Source of the DNA: Pelagicoccus sp. SDUM812002
GTDB taxonomy: Bacteria; Verrucomicrobiota; Verrucomicrobiia; Opitutales; Opitutaceae
NCBI RefSeq assembly: GCF_031127835.1
Contig: NZ_JARXHX010000006.1
Coordinates: 228,938-292,937, forward strand
DNA length: 64,000 nucleotides
Reading direction: 5' to 3'
The position numbers and the translations under genes were made by a program. Positions 45,218 to 53,412 of this stretch are shown piece by piece. Below the pieces are notes generated by a model that was not told the origin of the DNA, did no database searches, and saw only the letters and a list, made by a program, of their open reading frames with translations. Position 1 is the first letter of the stretch, and every line of letters starts with the position of its first letter.

Positions 45218-45598
45218 TCAATCGTGAAACCAGCTCTCAAGCAGGTCCAGGTCCGGCGGTTTCACCATGTGCCGCGTAAAGCCGGCGTTCTCGCTCCGCC
45301 TAAAATCGGCGGGTTCGCCACGCCCCGACAACGAGATCACGATCGAGTCGCTTAAGCCCGCTTCGCCACGCAAACACCCGCACAACTCGCAGCCATCCAT
45401 GTCTGGGAGACCAAAATCAACCAAGATCACATTCGGCCTGAATTCGCGAGCGATCTCGAGGGCCTCACGAGCCGTGCCAGCAGCCTTCATCTCGTGCTGG
45501 GGAAACTTAAGCTTGAAGGCTATGCTACACATCCTCCGCTGATTCTTGTCATCTTCCACCAAAAGGACGCGCCGCCCTTTGGACTTCTCTTCCAGCAT
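45218..45598 (-). CDS. Receiver-only response regulator, partner of hybrid kinase
   Basis: 126 residues from ATG 45598, which has AAGGA 5-6 bp upstream; an upstream GTG at 45640 was rejected. CheY-like receiver: Asp16-Asp17, phosphoacceptor Asp61 (VILVDFGLPDMDG), the switch Ser in VISLSGRGEP, and Lys in HMVKPPDL. There is no output domain. It lies 85 bp before the hybrid kinase on the same strand, so the two form an operon. Confidence 0.92.
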   Translation of the reverse strand: MLEEKSKGRRVLLVEDDKNQRRMCSIAFKLKFPQHEMKAAGTAREALEIAREFRPNVILVDFGLPDMDGCELCGCLRGEAGLSDSIVISLSGRGEPADFRRSENAGFTRHMVKPPDLDLLESWFHD

Positions 45599-45793
45599 AG
45601 TATCCTTCTCTCCGTCTCGATTCCCGTTGAGGCGCTCCACAGACTGAAGAAAACTCAGACTCTTGAATTACGTCAATAGGATCTATGAAAAAAGAGTTAA
45701 GCCAAGTTTTGGACAATGAGCGCATGTCAGCACACGAGAAGAGTGAGCTAGCGAGCTCTTTGCCGACCCACATGTCTGCCGCTCGACAGATCT

Positions 45794-45809
45794 CGCGTGG
45801 GGGGTGCCA
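45794..45809 (-). promoter_or_regulatory. Weak sigma-54-type promoter candidate of the two-component operon
   Basis: Minus-strand TGGCACCCCCCACGCG, GG-N10-GC, 8 of 12 positions with intact TGGCAC. The start would be near 45784, about 186 nt before the receiver gene. Confidence 0.3.
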
Positions 45810-45839
45810 ATGGCTTAGCTCCGGTCGACGAATGTGCAA

Positions 45840-46227
45840 GTGACTCGATCCGACTTCACGTTAAATACTAGTGTATCCATATTATCGTGACGTTACTGGC
45901 TTAAATTCATAGATCACTTAAACCTGACCTTCGCGGTTTGAGGGTGTCGACTGCTGAGCGAGACATCGCTGCTCAAAGAAAAGCCCCATGGAATCGGATC
46001 GGGTTTCGCCGCGCCTGGAATAAGCAGCACAAGAGACTAAGCGGGATGCGTCGGCTAGAACTGGAATTAGGGCAGGTGATATTGACGATGAACGCAGATC
46101 GTTATCGCTATCTTACCGCGAGCAGAAAACGACTCGGGTAACTCCCGCTCGACTGTTGCCAAAGCCGGGCTCGCTCGATGCGCTTTGCACCGCTACAAAT
46201 TTATTTTGCAAAGGGAACATGACCGAT
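45840..46227. other. Intergenic stretch, nothing recognised
   Basis: Between the two-component operon (start side) and the 3' end of the FMN protein gene. Short open frames on both strands look spurious. No hairpin with a T-run, repeat or RNA gene was found. Confidence 0.4.
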
Positions 46228-47712
46228 TCAACCGACCCCACTGCCCCCAAGGTGACGCCATTCTTTACCGCGAAGAAAGATAGATTCGTCGAGCTCGCCC
46301 GGTTCACTCACTCCACAGGATGCCATCATATCTCGCACCGCTCTCAGAGTATTTCGATGGAAGTTGGCCACTCGCTCGCATTTATCTTCCACCACGAGGC
46401 CCACCGTTAACTTGGGATCCATCGTAGTGATTCCAGTCGGGCAGCGATTCGTATTACACCGCAAGGCTTGGATACAGCCCGTCGCCAACATGAATGCCCG
46501 AGCCGAATTGCAAAGGTCCGCTCCATAGGCCAAGGCGCTAACTGCGTCAAAAGCGGTCACAATCTTGCCGCTAGCTATCAGCTTGATCTTCGGCCGCAGC
46601 CCGTACTCCCGCAAAGTTTCGCGTACGAATCGAAGACCCGGCTCCATCGGCATACCGACCGAATCTGAGTACTCTAACGGGGCAGCACCTGTGCCACCTT
46701 CCGCTCCGTCCACGGTGATAAAGTCCGGGGTCACATTCCGCTCTATCATCGTCTTGCACAGCTTCCGAAACTCGTCTTTTCGTCCGATACAAAGCTTTAT
46801 CCCCACCGGCTTTCCACCGGAGAGATCCCGCAACATCACTAAGAAATCCAGCATCCCGACCGCGTCCTGAAACTCTCGATGCCCCCTTGGGGAGTGAACC
46901 AGAGTTCCTGGTTCAACCATTCGAATCCGGGCGATTTCCTTGTTATTCTTCTCTGCCGGCAGGACACCCCCTTCCCCGGGCTTCGCACCTTGCGAAAGCT
47001 TTAGCTCGATCATCTTAACTGCGTCTAGAGTCGCTCGCTCGCGAAATGCATGCTTGTCGAAACCACCGGTTTCTGTACGGCAGCCAAAATAGGCCGTACC
47101 TATTTGCCACACGACATCCCCACCTGCCTCAAGGTGATAGTCGCTCAAAGAGCCTTCCCCTGTGTTTTGGTAAAAGCCGCCTTTCTTCGCACCCTTTCCC
47201 ATCGCGAGGACCGCCGCGGAGCTGATCGAGCCAAAACTCATCGCAGAAATGTTTAGCAAAGAGGCGGAGTAAGGCTTCCGGCAATCAGGTCCGCCAATGG
47301 TTACGCGAAGTTCTTCCTCTGGGACTGGAGCCGGATACATTGAATGCTTTAGGCCGACGTATTTAGAGGAGTACAAATCGCCTTCTGTGCCAAACGGATG
47401 CGTGGAATTCTTATCTTTTGATCGCTTGTAGACGATCGACCTATGATTTCTCGAAATGGGAGTTCCATCCGTGTGCCGCTCGATAAAATACTGCTGAATC
47501 TCCGGAGATATCGCCTCGAACATGTAACGGAAGTGTCCGACCAATGGAAAGTTTCGCAGGATCGTGTGCTTCCTCTGAAACAGGTCGTAAACGCCTAAAA
47601 CGAACAAAGGCATTATAACCACCGAAGCGATCCATACCCATCGTGCCCAAAATCCGGCTACAATCGTAATACACAGAATCAGACTGCCGACAGTAATGAA
47701 ACCGATCCTCAT
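46228..47712 (-). CDS. FMN-binding glutamate-synthase-like protein, membrane-anchored
   Basis: 494 residues from ATG 47712, which has GGGAGGG 6 bp upstream. Two N-terminal membrane helices (about 5-45) precede the FMN-binding alpha/beta barrel of the glutamate synthase central/C-terminal region: NISAMSFGSISSAAVLAMGKGA, TGEGSLSDYHLEAGGDVVWQIG, KPGEGGVLP, VDGAEGGTGAAP and the [3Fe-4S] cluster cysteines in CIQALRCNTNRCPTGI. The glutaminase and other GltB domains are absent. The physiological reaction of these stand-alone proteins (YerD-like) is not established. Single gene. Confidence 0.87.
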   Translation of the reverse strand: MRIGFITVGSLILCITIVAGFWARWVWIASVVIMPLFVLGVYDLFQRKHTILRNFPLVGHFRYMFEAISPEIQQYFIERHTDGTPISRNHRSIVYKRSKDKNSTHPFGTEGDLYSSKYVGLKHSMYPAPVPEEELRVTIGGPDCRKPYSASLLNISAMSFGSISSAAVLAMGKGAKKGGFYQNTGEGSLSDYHLEAGGDVVWQIGTAYFGCRTETGGFDKHAFRERATLDAVKMIELKLSQGAKPGEGGVLPAEKNNKEIARIRMVEPGTLVHSPRGHREFQDAVGMLDFLVMLRDLSGGKPVGIKLCIGRKDEFRKLCKTMIERNVTPDFITVDGAEGGTGAAPLEYSDSVGMPMEPGLRFVRETLREYGLRPKIKLIASGKIVTAFDAVSALAYGADLCNSARAFMLATGCIQALRCNTNRCPTGITTMDPKLTVGLVVEDKCERVANFHRNTLRAVRDMMASCGVSEPGELDESIFLRGKEWRHLGGSGVG

Positions 47713-47958
47713 GGGACCCTCCCAGAAAGATCCGCGCCAAGTCCTTTTGCGAGAGCTGCCAATCGCCCGACCCGCTCCTCTCCTCGACACAAAAGCCGCG
47801 AGCTGTGACCGCAATGGACGTAATCGGAGCCGCACCACTAAGCCTATTCTCAATCCTAGCCCGTTAAGGAACCCATCCTTCGACGCAAATCAGGTTCGCG
47901 TCGGGGTTGACAACGGCCCTTTCTAACAGCAAAAACCCAACCTTCCACTATATTCAGT

Positions 47959-48035
47959 GGGCCTGTAGCTCAGTTGGTTAGAGCAGTGGACTCATAATCC
48001 ATTGGTCCTCGGTTCGAGTCCGAGCGGGCCTACCA
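47959..48035 (+). tRNA. tRNA with CAU anticodon (Ile2 or Met)
   Basis: 77 nt with encoded CCA. Acceptor GGGCCTG pairs with CGGGCCT. D arm GCTCAGTTGGTTAGAGC, anticodon loop CTCATAA, T arm CTCGG-TTCGAGT-CCGAG. The anticodon is CAU. The ACTCATAATC core is more typical of the lysidine-modified tRNA-Ile2 than of elongator Met, but I cannot exclude Met. It is not an initiator (the G-C triplet set in the anticodon stem is absent). Confidence 0.93.
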
Positions 48036-48101
48036 TCTCTTTTGAGAGAAGCGTCAACGAGACAGCTATTTCCGACTACCACCTCTTAGCTTGCGAGGGA
48101 T

Positions 48102-48437
48102 TCAGCAGGGCAAACTGAGGCCGGCTTTGCGAATTAGGATCGAGAACGCATGCGGGGCGTTGTCCTTCAGAAACTCGAGCTGGGTTTTGAGTCCCTGAGA
48201 GATGACTTCACGAGACGCCACGTAAAAGCTGGCATGTGTGTCGTCATCGAAGCACTCGCCAGAGATCGTGTCTGAAGCTGATGCTAAATCCGAAAAATAC
48301 ATCTCGATGTTTTCCTCTACTTCACGGACTAGAGGCCCGAAAGCTTCCAGCAAGGACATTTCGTCAGGCGGGGACGTCAAAGGAGGCTCTAGGGAGCGAG
48401 CTCTCAGGTGGCTTGTCTTAGGATCGAGTTGGCGCAT
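48102..48437 (-). CDS. Hypothetical protein
   Basis: 111 residues. The N-terminal 25 residues are basic and proline-rich, followed by an acidic helical domain (SLLEAFGPLVREVEENIEMYFSDLASASD, then REVISQGLKTQLEFLKDNAPHAFSILIRKAG). It reads like a folded soluble protein. No family recognised. Confidence 0.5.
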   Translation of the reverse strand: MRQLDPKTSHLRARSLEPPLTSPPDEMSLLEAFGPLVREVEENIEMYFSDLASASDTISGECFDDDTHASFYVASREVISQGLKTQLEFLKDNAPHAFSILIRKAGLSLPC

Positions 48438-48609
48438 TTTGGATCAAGTGGTTCTTCGGTTTAAGGCAGCTAAAGTTTACGCGAAAATAGCAATTCAAGC
48501 TACCTGATATTTAACTAGTGGATTAGGGTGGAGGAAAGGCCGACACCACCCAGCGCCACTCCCTATCACGCTTCGAGAACTACTCAGCGCCACGTGAGCC
48601 AAACCGACG

Positions 48610-49482
48610 CTAAGTTCTCTCGAACTGAAAGCTTGGCAACCCACGTACTCCCGGCTTGCAGCAAAAGAGCCCGCCAGCCTCCGGCTCCCTTAACCAGTCA
48701 GATTCTTCGAAGCCTACACTTGCTGTGGTAATGTAGAGTGTATCCAATTTTTCACCGCCAAATGCACAGGTTGTCACTCGGGCAACTGGCAGCTTGATTT
48801 CCTGCATCAACTCCCCCGTATCCGGATTGTACCGACGAACTCCCCAACCTTCCCAGAAGGCAACCCATAGTTTGCCTTCCGCATCAATTGTCATCCCATC
48901 CGGTACACATTCTTCGCCGCGTACATCGACAACCACTCGCCGATTCGAAGCAGTTCCAGTTTCCAAATCGAAATCGTAGGCCCAAACAACGCGCTGCGGA
49001 CTGTCGATATAATACAAAGTCTTGTGATCGAGTCCCCACGCAAGACCATTGGAGCAGGTCACTCCAGTCTCAATGACCTCGTATTCTGTAGTATTATTGT
49101 CGATACGGTATAGGGACTGCCCTCCATCCGGCCCCATCCCACCTACATAGAAGCGACCGTCTGGACCCGCTTTTCCATCGTTAAGTCGATTATCCGGATC
49201 TCCTTCCATCGGGTCGCACCACTTCACCGACACGCCAGTCTCGAAGTCCAAAGCGTAAACGCCGTCCTTCAGGCCTACCACGAGGCCGCCAGAAGCGTTT
49301 TCAACGACAGTGCCCACCTGCTGCCCTACAAAGACGGAATCGTTTTTTCCGGTAGCAGGATCGAAGCGGCAAACGCGATGCCCTTCGATATCGATCCAAA
49401 AGACCTTCTTATCTCGTTCGCTCCAGAAGACGCCTTCGCCCAGCTGAGCGCGATCATGATAGACACATTGTACTTCAGTCAT
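48610..49482 (-). CDS. SMP-30/gluconolactonase family protein
   Basis: 290 residues, six-bladed beta-propeller. Family landmarks are present: the metal Glu in LGEGVFWSERDKKVFWIDIEG at the N-terminus, NRLNDGKAGPDGRFYVGGM, TCSNGLAWGLDHKTLYYIDS and CVPDGMTIDAEGKLWVAFW, which supply the Glu, two Asn and Asp that hold the divalent metal. It hydrolyses a sugar lactone (gluconolactone-type or, given fucI, possibly another sugar acid lactone). No sugar-acid pathway genes are adjacent. Confidence 0.92.
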   Translation of the reverse strand: MTEVQCVYHDRAQLGEGVFWSERDKKVFWIDIEGHRVCRFDPATGKNDSVFVGQQVGTVVENASGGLVVGLKDGVYALDFETGVSVKWCDPMEGDPDNRLNDGKAGPDGRFYVGGMGPDGGQSLYRIDNNTTEYEVIETGVTCSNGLAWGLDHKTLYYIDSPQRVVWAYDFDLETGTASNRRVVVDVRGEECVPDGMTIDAEGKLWVAFWEGWGVRRYNPDTGELMQEIKLPVARVTTCAFGGEKLDTLYITTASVGFEESDWLREPEAGGLFCCKPGVRGLPSFQFERT

Positions 49483-49570
49483 AGCGGCGGATAATCCAAA
49501 GCAACACTGGCTTGGCCACCCTTTTATCGCTCGTGCCTAAGAGGTCGAGACACAGTAAAGTAGCCTGGAC

Positions 49571-50260
49571 TCAGAACAGTTGCTGTTGCTCAGCAGCCTG
49601 CTTGCGGGCGGCACTACCCTGACTCTCGATGAGGAGTTGTGGAATAGTCGCCCTCTCTTCGCGCAACTCGCTGCAGTAAAGCAGCAGCAGCAGGGCACTC
49701 GCCAACGTATCGTAAAGGGCGCAGTGGTAGTGTCGGCGGTCCAGCGGGCAGTATTTAGCTGCCAGCTCGTCGAGCTCGTTCTGCAATTCCCAACGCAACA
49801 CCAAATCCTCCAGCTTGAGCGTGGAACCGTCGTCACCGTAGTTGCGATACAAATACCCGGTGTCGATCCAAGGCCCCCAGTCATTTCCCTTGCTTCCGGG
49901 ATTCATCCAATTCTCGCTCCGACGGGCGTAAGGAAACACTGCTTTCAGCATAGAGTTTTCCGCGGATGCGAAGTGGGCAGCAAGCGGTCCGGTTTCGCGC
50001 AGGTGAGCGAAGCGATCCCATTCTTGAGCGAAAGGGAGCAAGCCACTTACCGCTTCATTGCTGATCCCATGGGTTGCTTGCTCTTTGCGGGAAATCTTGG
50101 CCTTCGGCTGGCAGAGTCGCGTTGAGACTTCCTCGATGCGAGAACCCTTCAAAGTGACCACGCCAAACTCCACAATCCCGCAATGGGGTCCGCCTTCGAA
50201 ATCGATGACGTGGATAGGCATGTCGTCCCAATAAGGATCCATAGAAGGCAGGAAATCCAT
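49571..50260 (-). CDS. DEDDh 3'-5' exonuclease (DnaQ fold)
   Basis: 229 residues. Exo I: HVIDFEGG (Asp20, Glu22). Exo II-like: AAHFASAENSMLKAVFP. Exo III: HYHCALYDTLASAL (His177 or 179 and Asp184). It resembles the exonuclease module of Pol III epsilon or RNase T and degrades single-stranded DNA or RNA 3' ends. No polymerase is attached. It is divergent from the phosphatase gene at 50357. Confidence 0.88.
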   Translation of the reverse strand: MDFLPSMDPYWDDMPIHVIDFEGGPHCGIVEFGVVTLKGSRIEEVSTRLCQPKAKISRKEQATHGISNEAVSGLLPFAQEWDRFAHLRETGPLAAHFASAENSMLKAVFPYARRSENWMNPGSKGNDWGPWIDTGYLYRNYGDDGSTLKLEDLVLRWELQNELDELAAKYCPLDRRHYHCALYDTLASALLLLLYCSELREERATIPQLLIESQGSAARKQAAEQQQLF

Positions 50261-50356
50261 TTTGCGGCTCTTTGCAAGGGACTAGATATACGAGGGAATC
50301 CTTAGGAAGCTTTTTATGTTTAACAGGACGCAAAGGGCCAGCAATCTGCCTCCCTT

Positions 50357-51121
50357 ATGCAATTCGAAGAATTCGACGCCTTCACCGGCAAGCTCTGCAA
50401 GGAGACAGAACGTATCATCCTCGAGTACTTCGAGTCGCCAGATCTCGAGGTCATTTCCAAGGGCGATGATACCCCGGTCACCGAGGCCGACCGCAAAACC
50501 GAACAGATGATTCGGGACGCGATCGAGACGCTCTACCCGGAGCACGGCATCATGGGAGAGGAATTCGGAAACCTCAACGAATCCGCTGACTACCAATGGG
50601 TTGTCGATCCCATAGACGGTACGAAAACCTTCACAGCCGGCACACCTCTCTTCGGAACCATGATCGCCCTGCTCAAAGACGGCGAGCCGCTCTTCGGTAC
50701 GATCAACTACCCCGTCATCCACAAGCGCATTTCCGGCGACAACCAAACGGCCTACTGCAACTCGAAACCTATCAGAGCTCGTAGCGGCGTGCCCCTTAAT
50801 GAGGCAATTGTACTCACCACTGACGCGCAATCCATCCCACGCTACCAAAATGGAGCCAATTTCGAAGAGCTTCTCGGCAAGACAAAGTTCTGCCGGACTT
50901 GGGGAGATTGCTTCGGCTACTTCCTCGTAGCGAGTGGCAAGGCGGATATCATGCTCGATCCTATTCTCAACCCTTGGGACATCATGGCCCTCGTACCCGT
51001 TTTGCGGGGATCCGGAGCAGTGATCACCGACTGGTTCGGCGGAAATCCGGCTAAAGGAGATTCTTGCATTGCTAGCAATTCAGACTTGCACGAGTCCGTT
51101 GTCCAAACACTCAACCAATAA
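50357..51121 (+). CDS. hisN: Inositol-monophosphatase-family histidinol-phosphatase (HisN-like)
   Basis: 254 residues. Metal-site motifs: Glu68-Glu69 in GEEFG, DPIDGT at 84-89 and NPWDIMAL with Asp208. The pattern TFTAGTPLFGTMIAL and GDCFGYFLVASGKADIMLD is typical of HisN-type histidinol phosphatases rather than CysQ or SuhB. It would dephosphorylate histidinol phosphate in histidine synthesis. No his genes are adjacent, so substrate assignment rests on motifs. The lipoprotein gene starts 17 bp later. Confidence 0.87.
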   Translation: MQFEEFDAFTGKLCKETERIILEYFESPDLEVISKGDDTPVTEADRKTEQMIRDAIETLYPEHGIMGEEFGNLNESADYQWVVDPIDGTKTFTAGTPLFGTMIALLKDGEPLFGTINYPVIHKRISGDNQTAYCNSKPIRARSGVPLNEAIVLTTDAQSIPRYQNGANFEELLGKTKFCRTWGDCFGYFLVASGKADIMLDPILNPWDIMALVPVLRGSGAVITDWFGGNPAKGDSCIASNSDLHESVVQTLNQ

Positions 51122-51138
51122 ACACGTCCCTTAACATC

Positions 51139-51561
51139 ATGAAGACCTTCACTGCCGCCACCTTCGCCGCCACCTTGTTACTCGCAGGCTGCTCCGACTC
51201 TGCCATGGACGATGTCCACTCTGCCCCACGCGAGACTCAGGCCTGGGAAAACGCAGACATCGGTACCTACGACCAGACTCAATTGCTTGCCCGCCTGAGC
51301 TTGCTCGCCAGCGAATCCGTCGCTGCTGCGGCAGCCGGGCAGTCCATTGAATTCCATCACCTCGAAGTCGCCATGACCCCTACGCTTACTGCTCTCGAAG
51401 CTAAAGCTGTGGGTAACGAAAAGGCCATCGAGACCATCACGACCCTGAAGGACCTAGCCGTGAAGCTACACATCGCCGGGCACGACGGAAACGTGGGAGT
51501 CGGAGCAAAGCTAGGAGCAGCCATCACCGATCTCAGCGCCCGCTTGGCAACCGAGCTCTAG
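51139..51561 (+). CDS. Lipoprotein, unknown function
   Basis: 140 residues. Signal peptide with lipobox LLAGC (about residues 14-18) gives a Cys-anchored lipoprotein. The mature part is helical (QLLARLSLLASESVAAAAAGQSIEFHHLEVAM ... AKLGAAITDLSARLATEL). No family recognised. Probably cotranscribed with the phosphatase gene. Confidence 0.7.
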   Translation: MKTFTAATFAATLLLAGCSDSAMDDVHSAPRETQAWENADIGTYDQTQLLARLSLLASESVAAAAAGQSIEFHHLEVAMTPTLTALEAKAVGNEKAIETITTLKDLAVKLHIAGHDGNVGVGAKLGAAITDLSARLATEL

Positions 51562-51630
51562 AGAAACGCATATTCCTGCCTGTAGACACTCGGTGCAAAA
51601 GCACGCGCCGAAGCCGCGGTTCGACACTCG

Positions 51631-53166
51631 CTATTTCGCGGTTTCAATAAAGCGCTGCTCGCGAACCACCGTCACTCGGATCGAGCTCGGAAATTCCAGC
51701 TGCGCTTCGATCTTGTCGCGGATATCCCTCGCCAAAGTCCGAGCATGCTCGTCGTCAGACAGCTCTGGATCAACGATGACCCTCACCTCGCGTCCAGCTT
51801 GGATCGCGTAGGCGCAGCGAATCCCATCGAAGGACAGCGCTACCTGTTCCAAGTCCCGCAAACGATCGATATAAGAAGTGAGCGTTTCCGCTCGGGCTCC
51901 GGGACGCACCGCGGAAATGGTGTCTGCCAAGATGACGACAGCAGCATAGAGGGACTCCGGCGGCACCTCTTCGTGATGGGCTGCGACCGCGTTGACCACG
52001 ATGTCGTCCTCTCCACGAGCCCTTACAAATTCCGCGCCAACGATGGCGTGGCTGCCTTCGTACTCTCCATCGATCGCCTTGCCAATGTCGTGCAGGAGTG
52101 CAGCTCGTTTGGCGACGTTCGGATCAAGCCCCAGTTCCGAGGCTATGATCGAAGCCAAGAAGCCTACCTCAACGGAGTGCTCGAGGACGTTCTGCGAGTA
52201 AGACGTGCGGAATTTCAGCTTGCCGAGCAGGGTGATAATCTCCGGGTGAAGGCGCGAAATCTTCAGGTGCTCGACCGCTGCATCCCCTGCGTTTTCGACG
52301 ATTTGGTCGACGTCATTGCGAGCGTCGCCCACAAACTCTTCGATCGTCGCAGGATGGATACGGCCATCTTTCACGAGGCGCTCGAGAGCGGTCTTAGCGA
52401 TTTCCCGGCGAACCGGATCAAAGGAAGAAACCATCACCATGCTAGGCGATTCGTCGATAAGCAAAGTCGTGCCGGTGGCTGTCTCGAAGCATTTGATATT
52501 GCGCCCCTCGCGGCCAATGATGCGGCCCTTCATTTCGTCGTTCGGCAATTGCACGATGGCAGCGGTGATATCGTTGTTCGGCTTGCTGGCTATCCGTTGC
52601 ATGGCGGCCAGCATGGTCCGACGAGCCTCGCGCTGGATCTCCGCCTCCGAGCGTTCGAGCACTTCCTTGCGAAGTTTCTTGAGCTCGTCACGACAGTCGA
52701 GGCGAACCTGCTCGCGCAGCGATTCCTTGATCTCTGAAACGTCCATCGAAGCGAGATTGGCCATCGTGCGCTGCATGTTGGCTGACATTTGGGAAAGGCT
52801 GTCTCGATTCTGCTTCAGCTCCTCGAGCTCCTTCTCGATCTGCTTCTGGCGTAGCTGCAACTGATGGTCCAACAGGCCAATCGACTCCTCATGGGAGCGG
52901 ATTTCCTTGAGCTTCATTTCTATTTCGAGCTCGGCTCGTTGCTCGGCTCGTTCGAAATCGCTGCGTAAACCTTCGATCTCACGTTCCACCTTGGCCCGAC
53001 TTTCGAGGGCCTCGATCTCAGCTTTGCGGCGCGCTAGATCCAGCTCCGAGTCCGCCTCTGCCTGAGCCTGTTGCCGCAGCCTACGCATGGACCACCTGAG
53101 AGTGAAATACGCTGCGGCGAATCCAGCTCCAAGAGCTGCCAGCCCGATCCAAATGCTACTGCTCAT
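51631..53166 (-). CDS. rny: Ribonuclease Y
   Basis: 511 residues from ATG 53166. One N-terminal membrane helix (about 3-22), then a long coiled coil (about 30-160), a KH domain (GRIIGREGRNIKCFETATG) and an HD domain (AALLHDIGKAID; HHEEVPPESLYAAVV). It is the membrane-bound endoribonuclease that starts mRNA decay. The N-terminus upstream of 53166 (MGVSLFFHE) is not family-like. Monocistronic. Confidence 0.96.
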   Translation of the reverse strand: MSSSIWIGLAALGAGFAAAYFTLRWSMRRLRQQAQAEADSELDLARRKAEIEALESRAKVEREIEGLRSDFERAEQRAELEIEMKLKEIRSHEESIGLLDHQLQLRQKQIEKELEELKQNRDSLSQMSANMQRTMANLASMDVSEIKESLREQVRLDCRDELKKLRKEVLERSEAEIQREARRTMLAAMQRIASKPNNDITAAIVQLPNDEMKGRIIGREGRNIKCFETATGTTLLIDESPSMVMVSSFDPVRREIAKTALERLVKDGRIHPATIEEFVGDARNDVDQIVENAGDAAVEHLKISRLHPEIITLLGKLKFRTSYSQNVLEHSVEVGFLASIIASELGLDPNVAKRAALLHDIGKAIDGEYEGSHAIVGAEFVRARGEDDIVVNAVAAHHEEVPPESLYAAVVILADTISAVRPGARAETLTSYIDRLRDLEQVALSFDGIRCAYAIQAGREVRVIVDPELSDDEHARTLARDIRDKIEAQLEFPSSIRVTVVREQRFIETAK

Positions 53167-53412
53167 TTCGTGAAAAAAAAGAGAGACTCCCAAGGAGGGG
53201 TCTCTTGACGCTCCGAAGCCAAATAATTTTCAACAACAAGGCAACAACAAGTTCCTTAGAACTTATCCACTACACTGTTATCCAAGTTGTTGCAAATCAG
53301 GTGTAAAAGAGCGCCCCAAACGCTGACCGCCCCAGTTGAGTGGGTTGCTATTCTCCTAGAGCTGGGCTGTTTTATCCATAACGAACCCTCAGATAGTAGT
53401 TTCAAAACCTAA
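53167..53412. other. Intergenic region between rny and the HDOD gene
   Basis: Divergent promoter region. It contains a 10-bp direct repeat CAACAACAAG at 53231-53240 and 53242-53251, and a related inverted copy near 53293. No recognised operator. Confidence 0.35.

Noticed and set aside
46156..46410. 84-codon plus-strand frame across the end of the FMN protein gene
   Set aside because: Mostly antisense to a well-supported coding region; no homology recognised.
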